Shown here: positions 12,821 to 19,054 of the stretch, in pieces
How positions within the stretch are numbered: position 1 is the first letter of the stretch
Layout: each line of letters opens with the position of its first letter
From: an uncultured Clostridia bacterium
Lineage (GTDB): Bacteria > Bacillota > Clostridia > Oscillospirales > Oscillospiraceae
DNA: 19,054 bases
Direction: 5' to 3'
NCBI GenBank assembly: GCA_945613045.1
Contig: CALZAG010000009.1
Coordinates: 1 to 19,054 of the forward strand
The notes under the pieces: model-generated
The model's database searches: none
Told to the model about the DNA's origin: nothing
What the model saw: only the letters and a program-made list of their open reading frames with translations
Program-made: the position numbers and the translations under genes

Positions 12821-14631
12821 TGCTGTTCCTCGCTTTTATGATAATAGTCATACACCGCTCTCGCCGTATTCACCGGAACGACGGAGCACAGCTCATCGAA
12901 GTCCGCATTTCTTATGGCCTTGAGCGTCCTGAAATGCCGCAGAAGCTCGCTTTTGCGCTTCTCTCCCACCCCGGGAATCCCGTTGAGCTCCGAGCCGAAG
13001 CTCTCGCTGCGCAGTGAGCGCTGATACTCTATCGCAAAACGGTGTGTTTCCTCCTGAATATTGCCGATGAGCGAAAATGCCGCCTGGTTCGTGCTGATGC
13101 CAATCTCCTTACCGTCCGCGGTCACAAGCGCTCTTGTGCGGTGGCGGTCATCCTTCACCATGCCGAAGATCGGGATATTGAGTCCAAGCTCCGAAACGAC
13201 CTGTCTGGCAGCATCGGCATGGGTGGCGCCACCATCGACAAGCAGCAATTGAGGCAGCTCAGAGAATTTTTCGTCGCCGTCCCTGAGCCTTGCAAAGCGT
13301 CTGCCCACAGCCTGTCTCATGCTGGCGTAGTCGTCCCTGACCTGCATATCCTTAATGCGGAATTTACGGTAATCGCGCTTGAGCGGTCTGCCGTCCCTGT
13401 ACACCGTCATTGCCGCGACTATGCCGCTGTCACCGAGATTGGAAACATCAAAGGCCTCGATCCTCGCGGGATATTCAGGCAGGTCAAGGGCTTTCTGCAG
13501 CCACAGGAGCGTGCTCCTTCTGCGCTGCTCCGATGTAGTGGAACGCAGGATCTCCTCCGCGGCGTTCATATCCGCGCGCTCTATAAGGCGAAGCCTGTCA
13601 CCCCGGCGTGGCGCTTCGACCGTGACCTTCCTCCCCGCAAGCTGAGTAAACAGCGTTCCGAGCTCCTCCATATCCTCTGTTTCAAACGGCAGCAGGATGT
13701 TCTTCGGCCAGATATTGCGGGCTGAATAGTATTGCCGTACAAGAGCGGATACAGCCTCCTCATCGTCCTCGAGCGGATCTGAAATAAGTTCATGGTCCTT
13801 ACCGGTCAGCGAGCCGTCATTGAAATGCAGAACCACAAAGCAGGTCTTGGCGCCGCGCTTGAAGCCCACAGCGTCGGTGTCGGCAAACGCCGTTGCGATG
13901 ACGCGCTGCTTATTTGACAGACCCTCGACAGCACGGATCCTGTCCCTATATTGCGCAGCAAGCTCAAACCTCAGATTTTCGGAGCAATCAAGCATTTTTT
14001 CATTTAAATCCTCGAGAAGCTCCTTTGTTTTACCGTCAAGTACAAGACAGGCCTGCTCTATCGCGATACGGTATTCCTCAGCCGAACCCTCGCCGCTGCA
14101 CCAGCCGCGGCAGGAGCCCATTTGATAGTTGAGGCAGGGTCTGCCTTTGCCGATATCCCTCGGGAAAACCCTTGTACACGTCGGAAGTCCCACGGCCTTG
14201 CATACGACGTCGATTATTTCCCTGGATAAGCCTCGTCCGCCGAAGGGGCCGAAATAAGCCGCGCCGTCCTTCTTAGGCCGGTTTACTATGGAAAATTTAG
14301 GATACTGCGAATTCTTGTCAAGCCTTATAAACGGATAGCCCTTGTCATCCTTGAGAAGGATGTTATAGTGCGGCTGATGCTGCTTTATCAGCGAGTTTTC
14401 CAGCAGCAGCGACTCAAATTCCGAATCGACCACGATTACGTTGAAATCCGCGACCTTTTCCACCATGGCCTCCACCTTGGGAAGGTGGCTGCCGCGGAAA
14501 TAGCTCGTGACCCTGTTTTTGAGTTTTTTGGCCTTACCTACATATATGACTTTGCCCGATGAATCCAGCATGATATACACGCCGGGCTTCATCGGGAGAT
14601 TATTTGCTTTTTGAAGCAGGGTATCAAGCAT
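12817..14631 (-). CDS. uvrC: Excinuclease ABC subunit UvrC
   Basis: Dual-incision nuclease of nucleotide excision repair, recruited by UvrB. It has 604 residues, family length. Domain order: an N-terminal GIY-YIG nuclease (PGVYIMLDSSGKVIYVGKAK, 16-35, with Arg40 in KNRVTSYF) for the 3' cut; a Cys-rich segment (CTRVFPRDIGKGRPC then CRGWC) of the kind linked to a metal or Fe-S centre in the family; a UVR motif (about 200-236) for UvrB binding; an RNase H-like domain with FDVSNLGDSGIVA and LLLVDGGATHADA for the 5' cut; and C-terminal helix-hairpin-helix motifs (LNGIPGVGEKRKSELL). The ATG lies inside the 3' end of the transporter gene (8-nt overlap), with GAGG six bases upstream. uvrA and uvrB are not in the window. 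Confidence 0.97.
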   Translation of the reverse strand: MLDTLLQKANNLPMKPGVYIMLDSSGKVIYVGKAKKLKNRVTSYFRGSHLPKVEAMVEKVADFNVIVVDSEFESLLLENSLIKQHQPHYNILLKDDKGYPFIRLDKNSQYPKFSIVNRPKKDGAAYFGPFGGRGLSREIIDVVCKAVGLPTCTRVFPRDIGKGRPCLNYQMGSCRGWCSGEGSAEEYRIAIEQACLVLDGKTKELLEDLNEKMLDCSENLRFELAAQYRDRIRAVEGLSNKQRVIATAFADTDAVGFKRGAKTCFVVLHFNDGSLTGKDHELISDPLEDDEEAVSALVRQYYSARNIWPKNILLPFETEDMEELGTLFTQLAGRKVTVEAPRRGDRLRLIERADMNAAEEILRSTTSEQRRRSTLLWLQKALDLPEYPARIEAFDVSNLGDSGIVAAMTVYRDGRPLKRDYRKFRIKDMQVRDDYASMRQAVGRRFARLRDGDEKFSELPQLLLVDGGATHADAARQVVSELGLNIPIFGMVKDDRHRTRALVTADGKEIGISTNQAAFSLIGNIQEETHRFAIEYQRSLRSESFGSELNGIPGVGEKRKSELLRHFRTLKAIRNADFDELCSVVPVNTARAVYDYYHKSEEQQ

Positions 14632-15478
14632 TTTTGACCTCTTTTGTCCTGCTGCCGAAGGCGCACCACAGCGTCACAGAGGCAATGACGATCACACCGC
14701 CTATAAGGGAGAATACGCCGGGCCTTTCTCCGTCAAACAGCAGTACCCACACTGGGTTCAAAAGCGGCTCCACAGCCCCCAGCAGGCTGCAGGCCAGCGG
14801 CGGGCAGTATTCCGAGGCCTTGCCGTAGAGTATATAGGGTATGCCGAGCTGCAGCACGCCGAGAATTATGATATACAATACAGGCAGACCGGTAAAATCG
14901 GGCTTGGATGTGATTATAAACGGCAGACCGACTATAAATGCCGCCATCTGTCCTATAAACAGCGCCGAAAAGCGCTCCTCGCCCTTTGCCTTACCGACCG
15001 TTAAAAACATTCCACCCAAAAAGACACCTGCAAGAATGGCGACGAAATTGCCCAGCATATACCCGCTCTCAAGCTTATCGAAGAAAAACATCGATATACC
15101 CGCGAGAGTACACAGCACGGCTATAAGATCGTTACGTCTTATCTTCTTCCCGAAGAAAAGTGCGGAAAATATCACAACGAAAAGCGGCGACGTAAACTGT
15201 AAAACTATCGCGTTTGCCGCAGTCGTGAGCTTATTTGCGGCAACAAACGCCGTATAAACGCTGCCCAGCAGTAATCCCCCGGTCAATGTCGATCTGTTAA
15301 AGGTGATCTTGTAGTGCTTTATCTTTATATAGATCAGTATAGTTATTCCGGCAAAAAGACTGCGCAGTGCAGAAATGGCAAAAGCGTTCCACGGAATGAG
15401 CTTTATAAATATGCCCGCAATGCTCCATAGGGCGGCGCAGGCTATCATTTCGATTATGGCTTTATTCTCGTTTTTCAT
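14624..15478 (-). CDS. EamA-family (drug/metabolite transporter superfamily) permease
   Basis: A 284-residue inner membrane protein with about ten hydrophobic helices in two similar halves, the EamA repeat plan. The first half begins IEMIACAALWSIAGIFIKLI and includes ALRSLFAG and LQFTSPLFVVIFSALFFGKK. The second half has LIGQMAAFIVGL-type helices and VEPLLNPVWVLLFDGERPG, typical EamA/RhaT-like signatures. The substrate cannot be deduced; relatives export amino acids, metabolites or drugs. It overlaps uvrC by eight bases, so it is co-transcribed with a repair gene without obvious functional link. The ATG at 15478 has only a weak AGGG about 13 bases upstream, so the start is slightly uncertain. 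Confidence 0.88.
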   Translation of the reverse strand: MKNENKAIIEMIACAALWSIAGIFIKLIPWNAFAISALRSLFAGITILIYIKIKHYKITFNRSTLTGGLLLGSVYTAFVAANKLTTAANAIVLQFTSPLFVVIFSALFFGKKIRRNDLIAVLCTLAGISMFFFDKLESGYMLGNFVAILAGVFLGGMFLTVGKAKGEERFSALFIGQMAAFIVGLPFIITSKPDFTGLPVLYIIILGVLQLGIPYILYGKASEYCPPLACSLLGAVEPLLNPVWVLLFDGERPGVFSLIGGVIVIASVTLWCAFGSRTKEVKNA

Positions 15479-15496
15479 AAAAGGCTGACCCTAAGT

Positions 15497-15526
15497 ATTA
15501 TCATATATTGAATAAGGGCGTGTCAT
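15497..15526 (-). promoter_or_regulatory. Possible weak promoter for the transporter/uvrC block
   Basis: On the minus strand ATGACA (15526-15521) and GATAAT (15502-15497) are 18 nt apart, each one base from consensus. The -35 overlaps the hairpin downstream of ptsH, and the predicted start would leave only about 12 bases of leader before the transporter ATG, which weakens the call. If it is not real, the transporter-uvrC-rsmD-coaD genes rely on readthrough from ptsH. Confidence 0.28.
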
Positions 15527-15538
15527 AAACACGCCCTT
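15514..15538 (-). terminator. Strong hairpin downstream of ptsH (partial terminator)
   Basis: A perfect 10-bp stem, AAGGGCGTGT paired with ACACGCCCTT, around a 5-nt loop. It lies 18 nt after the ptsH stop. On the minus strand it is followed by TATTCAATAT rather than a clean T-run, so termination is probably incomplete, or the hairpin serves as an mRNA 3' end stabiliser for ptsH. Confidence 0.6.
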
Positions 15539-15556
15539 TAGCTTCGTTTCTAAATA

Positions 15557-15820
15557 TCATTCGGTAAAGTCAGATGCAATGAGCTCGGAAAGAGTATCGA
15601 CCGCGGTGGCCTCATCGGCGCCGTCAGCAATGAGATTCACGGCAGTTCCTTTTACGATTCCGAGGGAAAGAACGCCGAGCAGGCTTTTTGCATTGACACG
15701 TCTGTCTTCCTTTTCAATCCAAATGCTGCTCTTGAATTCATTGGCTTTCTGAATAAAGAAAGTCGCAGGTCTGGCGTGTAATCCCACCTGATTATTAATT
15801 ACAACCTCTTTAGTTACCAT
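15557..15820 (-). CDS. ptsH: Phosphocarrier protein HPr (PtsH)
   Basis: Small cytosolic phosphocarrier of the PEP:sugar phosphotransferase system, 87 residues. His15 in QVGLHARPAT accepts phosphate from enzyme I. Ser46 in RVNAKSLLGVLSLGI is the regulatory site phosphorylated by HPr kinase/phosphorylase, the Firmicute carbon catabolite switch. With His15 present it is HPr rather than Crh. I choose the ATG at 15820 over an in-frame GTG at 15829 because GAGGAG (15834-15829) is eight bases before the ATG and would overlap the GTG. This start also puts the active residues at exactly 15 and 46. ptsI is not adjacent. It has its own promoter (15857-15885) and is followed by a strong hairpin, so it is probably largely monocistronic. 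Confidence 0.96.
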   Translation of the reverse strand: MVTKEVVINNQVGLHARPATFFIQKANEFKSSIWIEKEDRRVNAKSLLGVLSLGIVKGTAVNLIADGADEATAVDTLSELIASDFTE

Positions 15821-15836
15821 TATCGCCACTCCTCAT

Positions 15837-15850
15837 AATCTTTTAAGATT
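15837..15850. promoter_or_regulatory. 14-bp AT-rich palindrome at the predicted ptsH transcription start
   Basis: AATCTTTTAAGATT is a perfect 14-bp inverted repeat between the -10 box and the ribosome site of ptsH, covering the expected +1 region. It could be a repressor operator or a small 5' mRNA hairpin. No known regulator can be named from the sequence. Confidence 0.4.
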
Positions 15851-15856
15851 ACCCCT

Positions 15857-15885
15857 ACTTTAGCAAATTATTTAAAAAACGTCAA
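15857..15885 (-). promoter_or_regulatory. Sigma-A type promoter of ptsH
   Basis: On the minus strand TTGACG (15885-15880) and TAAAGT (15862-15857) are separated by 17 nt in the AT-rich gap between mutS2 and ptsH. Each box is close to consensus. Transcription would start near 15850, leaving a leader of about 30 nt with a strong GAGGAG site. Confidence 0.75.
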
Positions 15886-15941
15886 CTCATTTTGTCTATT
15901 TTGGTGATTTACACATTATTCACAAATTTAATCGATGGCTT

Positions 15942-18323
15942 TTATTTCAATTCGACTATTGTGACACCGGCTTCACCCTCACCGTATCGGCCCAGTCGGA
16001 AGCTTTTTACCGCCTTGTTGCGCTTGAGCATCTGCTGAACGGCCGCCCTAAGCGCGCCGGTGCCCTTTCCGTGGATTATCCTCACCGTAGATAGTTTAGC
16101 CATGACCGCATTGTCAATATACATTTCTGCCGCGGCGACGGCTTCCATAGACTCCATTCCGCGCAGGTCTATCTCGGAATTGACCGCCGCGGCGCGGATA
16201 TTGCTGCTTCCGGCGAGCGAAACGCTTTTTTTCTTCTGCTTTGCAGCGTGGCCTTCAAGCAGGTATACCTCGCTCTGCTTTGCCTTGACGGTCATTATGC
16301 CTGCCTTAAGGTTCAGCGTACCGTCGGGATTTACATCGATGACCTCCGCTTTTACTCCCATGGAAATGATCTCCACCGTATCCCCTGCGCGGACCTCGCG
16401 TGAGGATTTTTTCTCCTCCTTCGGCTCTTCCGGCTTGGCGGCTTTTATTTTATTCTCCGATTCGTTAAGCTTGCGGCGCAGCTCACTTCTCGCCTCGTTT
16501 ACCCTTTGGGCTTCCTCTTCATCGTTTGCCCTGCGGCGCATATCGTCAAGCTCGGCGAAGGTCTCTTCCGCCGTCTGCCTTGCCTCGGCAATTATGCGCT
16601 CAGCTTCACGGCGGGATTTTTCATCAGCCTTTTCAAGCCGTACGGCGAGTTCCGCACGCAAAAACGCCGCTTTTTTAGCGCTCTCCTCGGCTTCGCGCAG
16701 CTTTACCGCGGCCTCGGCTCTGTCCCGCTCCAGCATCAGTCGGGTCTGCTCAAGCTTTTCTATGGTCGCCTCGAAGCTTGCGTTCTGCACGCCCACGCGG
16801 GCTTTCGCATCTTCGATTATCTCATCTCCGAGTCCGAGCCGTTTTGAGATGGCAAAGGCGTTTGATTTGCCGGGTATGCCCACCAGCAGCCTGTAGGTAG
16901 GCCGAAGAGTTTCAACGTCAAACTCGCAGGACGCGTTCTGGATCCCGGCCTCAGTCGTTGCATACACCTTCAGCTCGGCATAGTGCGTCGTGGCCGCGAC
17001 GCAGGCTCCGTGCCGCCTTGCATACTCGATTATGGCGATCGCAAGTGCCGCGCCCTCCGTGGGGTCGGTGCCGGCGCCGAGCTCGTCAAACAGAAGCAGC
17101 GAATCATCGTCACACTCATTCAGAATATGCACTATATTCGTCATATGTGCCGAGAATGTGGATAAGCTTTGCTCTATCGACTGCTCATCTCCGATATCGG
17201 CCAGAATGTGCCGGTATACAGGCACCCCGCTGCCGTCGTCGGCGGGTATGTGCAGCCCACACTGAGCCATTATATTCAGCAGTCCGATGGTTTTGAGGGA
17301 AACGGTCTTGCCGCCGGTATTGGGGCCTGTGATTATAAGCGTATCGAAATCCTCGCCCAGCTCAAGGCTTATGGGGACGGCCTTATCCTTTGGCAGCAGC
17401 GGATGGCGCGCACGGCGCAGCACCGTTCCCCGCTCTCTCAGCTCCGGTTCTATCCCGTTGAGCTTATACGAAAGCTTCGCCTTGGCAAAAATAACGTCGA
17501 GCTGGATGAGAAGATTGTAGTCGGAAGCAATGTCGTCGGCGTGCTCGGCGCAGTCGGCGGAAAGCTCCGCCAGTATGCGCTCGATTTCCGCTTTCTCCTT
17601 TGCCGCCAGCTCACGCAGCTCGTTATTCGCCTTCACAGCGGCCATAGGCTCGATGAAAAGCGTCGCTCCCGATGCTGATATATCATGCACAAGACCCGCT
17701 ATCGCGCCCTTGTGCTCAGCCTTTACCGGCACGACGAAGCGATCCGAGCGCATGGTGATTATCGGCTCCTGCAGCGCCTTTGCATAGGTCGGCGAGGAAA
17801 TTATCTTTTGCAGGGAGTCGCGCACTCTCGCGCTTGCCGCTCTTATCTTTCTGCGGATATCCGCAAGCTCGGACGATGCGCTGTCGGCTATCTCGTCCTC
17901 TCCCACTATGGAGGACGTTATCTTTTCCTCAAGAAATCGGTTCGTATGCAGGGCGGAAAACAAATAGTCAATGCTTGTTTTTCCGACGGTATCGTCGGCG
18001 ACATAGCCCTTGACGAGCCTTGCACACTGCAATACGCGCGCGATGTCAAGAAGCTCTCTTGTATTGAGCGCTCCACCGAGGTCAGCGCGGTTTAATGACG
18101 CTCTGACGTCCCTCACGCCCGAAAGCGACGGGCTTCCGCGCACCACCATCATGTTTTTCGCAGCGCTTGTTTCGGAAAGCCTGCGCTTTACCTCAAATTT
18201 ATCCCCAGAGGGCGAGAGCGCCGAGCACTGCTCCTTTCCGCCCTCGGTCACGGCTTCGGCAGCCAGCATTTCCAAAACTGCCGGCAGCTCAAGTGTGTTG
18301 AGCGATTTTTCATAAAATTCCAT
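15942..18323 (-). CDS. mutS2: Endonuclease MutS2 (MutS family ATPase with Smr domain)
   Basis: A 793-residue MutS2, lacking the mismatch-recognition domain of MutS1. Family members suppress recombination or, in Bacillus, act at collided ribosomes. Seen in order: an N-terminal core/lever region (1-320, long helices); the ABC-type ATPase with Walker A GPNTGGKT (333-340) and Walker B LLLFDELGAGTDPTEG (409-424); a long charged coiled coil (about 510-640, REAEESAKKAAFLRAEL and similar); a small KOW-like segment (VRAGDTVEIISMGVKAEVID); and a C-terminal Smr nuclease domain from about 715, with DLRG (719-722) and HGKGTGALR (751-759). The ATG at 18323 overlaps the recO stop by one base (TAATG). Its ribosome site is modest (AGG seven bases upstream), so it may rely on coupling. 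Confidence 0.96.
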   Translation of the reverse strand: MEFYEKSLNTLELPAVLEMLAAEAVTEGGKEQCSALSPSGDKFEVKRRLSETSAAKNMMVVRGSPSLSGVRDVRASLNRADLGGALNTRELLDIARVLQCARLVKGYVADDTVGKTSIDYLFSALHTNRFLEEKITSSIVGEDEIADSASSELADIRRKIRAASARVRDSLQKIISSPTYAKALQEPIITMRSDRFVVPVKAEHKGAIAGLVHDISASGATLFIEPMAAVKANNELRELAAKEKAEIERILAELSADCAEHADDIASDYNLLIQLDVIFAKAKLSYKLNGIEPELRERGTVLRRARHPLLPKDKAVPISLELGEDFDTLIITGPNTGGKTVSLKTIGLLNIMAQCGLHIPADDGSGVPVYRHILADIGDEQSIEQSLSTFSAHMTNIVHILNECDDDSLLLFDELGAGTDPTEGAALAIAIIEYARRHGACVAATTHYAELKVYATTEAGIQNASCEFDVETLRPTYRLLVGIPGKSNAFAISKRLGLGDEIIEDAKARVGVQNASFEATIEKLEQTRLMLERDRAEAAVKLREAEESAKKAAFLRAELAVRLEKADEKSRREAERIIAEARQTAEETFAELDDMRRRANDEEEAQRVNEARSELRRKLNESENKIKAAKPEEPKEEKKSSREVRAGDTVEIISMGVKAEVIDVNPDGTLNLKAGIMTVKAKQSEVYLLEGHAAKQKKKSVSLAGSSNIRAAAVNSEIDLRGMESMEAVAAAEMYIDNAVMAKLSTVRIIHGKGTGALRAAVQQMLKRNKAVKSFRLGRYGEGEAGVTIVELK

Positions 18324-19054
18324 TATTTGACCTGTCTCCAGTAACTAAGTGCGTTGAATTTTCGTTCCGTTTGCGTTAAAAGATATGTCTCCGCCGCCTT
18401 TGAAGCCCTCTCCATCGCCTCGTCTCCGAGGCTGAAGGAAAGAAGCTTTCGCGGCTCGGAGTAAATAATATATCTCAGAGCCTTTAGTGAGTCGGGGCAG
18501 AGCCTTATGTTGGCTTCAAGCTGATTATTGCGGCAGTCCCGGCAGCAAATAAGACCGTTTTGCGGGCTGAAGCGCGGTTCTTCGGGCTCTGAGCTTCCGC
18601 ACACGGCACAAGCTGTCAGAGCAGGCTCGTAGCCGGCAAGCGACATCAGCCGCATTTCAAAAGCCGTTTTTATATGCACCTGCGGATACAGGTCGTTTGA
18701 CAGCGCAAAAAGGCAGTTTAAAATAAGCTGCAGCATATAGGGGTTGGGCTGATCCTCGTCAGACAAGGCCTCGATGCACTCGGCAAAGTAGCTTGCCAGA
18801 GCAAGCGCCGAGATATCGCTGCGAAGCCCCTTGAATTCCTCGATGGTCGAGCCTTCGTTAACAGACCAGTAGCCGCGGTTTTCAAACATTGTCAGCTCTG
18901 AAAACGCCAGAAGCTGCGTAGCCGCCGCGGTTTTACTGCCTTTGCGCAGGGCTCCGCGGGCCTTGACCGTTATTTTGCCCATATCCTCGGTCAGAACCGT
19001 CAGTATCCTGTCAGCTTCCTTGTATTTAACTTCTCTGAGTATCAGTCCCTTTGT
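18323..19054 (-). CDS. recO: DNA repair protein RecO, 5' end cut by window edge
   Basis: Recombination mediator that works with RecR (and RecF) to load RecA onto SSB-coated single strands. The reading frame is open to the window edge: 243 residues are visible, beginning TKGLILREVKYKEADRILTV, which is the start of the RecO OB-fold. Only a few N-terminal residues, including the start codon, should be missing. An ATG at 18982 is internal and not the real start. The helical C-terminal half holds a four-cysteine zinc-binding motif (CAVC followed by CCRDC) as in many RecO proteins. The stop overlaps the mutS2 start by one base, a repair-gene pairing that fits co-regulation. era often lies upstream in Firmicutes but cannot be seen here. 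Confidence 0.94.
   Translation of the reverse strand, partial: TKGLILREVKYKEADRILTVLTEDMGKITVKARGALRKGSKTAAATQLLAFSELTMFENRGYWSVNEGSTIEEFKGLRSDISALALASYFAECIEALSDEDQPNPYMLQLILNCLFALSNDLYPQVHIKTAFEMRLMSLAGYEPALTACAVCGSSEPEEPRFSPQNGLICCRDCRNNQLEANIRLCPDSLKALRYIIYSEPRKLLSFSLGDEAMERASKAAETYLLTQTERKFNALSYWRQVK

Noticed and set aside
15821..15829. GTG at 15829 as the ptsH start.
   Set aside because: It would sit on the ribosome binding site and shift the active His and Ser from 15 and 46 to 18 and 49.
15886..15941. Possible terminator after mutS2.
   Set aside because: Only a weak, bulged TTTGTGA/TCACCAAA pairing in AT-rich sequence with no T-run; not enough to call.
16060..16896. Long open frames on the plus strand opposite mutS2, and similar ones at 8136-8888, 7008-7775, 6213-6905 and 13042-13725.
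   Set aside because: They lie fully antisense to well-identified genes, show low-complexity or family-less proteins, and lack consistent ribosome sites. They are by-products of codon use on the coding strand.
1..19054. Mobile elements, CRISPR, tRNA or rRNA genes, phage or defence genes.
   Set aside because: The window is filled with identified housekeeping genes on one strand. No direct-repeat arrays, transposase motifs, cloverleaf-like segments or recombinase motifs were seen in the short gaps.

Overview
The window is a densely packed, single-strand stretch of housekeeping genes. Every gene I can support lies on the minus strand, so transcription runs from high to low coordinates. The content points to a low-to-moderate-GC Firmicute, most likely class Clostridia and perhaps an Oscillospirales-type gut bacterium (inference). 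The clues are strong AGGAGG-like ribosome binding sites, an HPr with both His15 and Ser46, mutS2 with a Smr domain, a coiled-coil gene after coaD, a class B PBP with PASTA repeats, and a MurE DNPR motif that predicts meso-diaminopimelate peptidoglycan. No stretch longer than about 300 bases lacks a gene, and I see no rRNA, tRNA, CRISPR array, insertion sequence or phage remnant.

Right part (19054 to 11223, in transcription order): recO (start cut off by the window edge), mutS2, ptsH (HPr) with its own promoter and a downstream hairpin, an EamA/DMT-type membrane transporter, uvrC, rsmD, coaD, and a conserved coiled-coil protein of unknown role. Start/stop overlaps (TAATG, ATGA, 8 nt) tie recO to mutS2 and transporter to uvrC to rsmD to coaD. 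A good bidirectional intrinsic terminator (11223-11257) ends this block. Its theme is DNA repair and recombination plus translation and coenzyme A housekeeping.

Left part (11199 to 56): a division and cell wall (dcw) cluster read from one clear sigma-A type promoter (TTGCAT-17-TATAAT). Three AAAGTG(G) repeats at exact 10-nt spacing immediately follow it and are the expected operator of MraZ. Gene order is mraZ, rsmH, ftsL, a class B PBP gene (ftsI/spoVD type), murE, mraY, ftsW (spoVE type), murG, murA, ftsQ (divIB). MurA, MurE, MraY and MurG supply cytosolic and membrane steps of lipid II synthesis. FtsW and the PBP polymerise and crosslink septal peptidoglycan, and FtsL and FtsQ are the small bitopic divisome partners. 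murF, murD, murC and murB are absent from the contiguous cluster and must lie elsewhere.

No novel system is evident. The points most worth a second look are a terminator-like hairpin that buries the murA ribosome binding site, the well-preserved MraZ operator, the reduced dcw gene set with a single two-PASTA class B PBP, an AT-rich palindrome at the predicted ptsH transcription start, and the uncharacterised coiled-coil protein next to the terminator.
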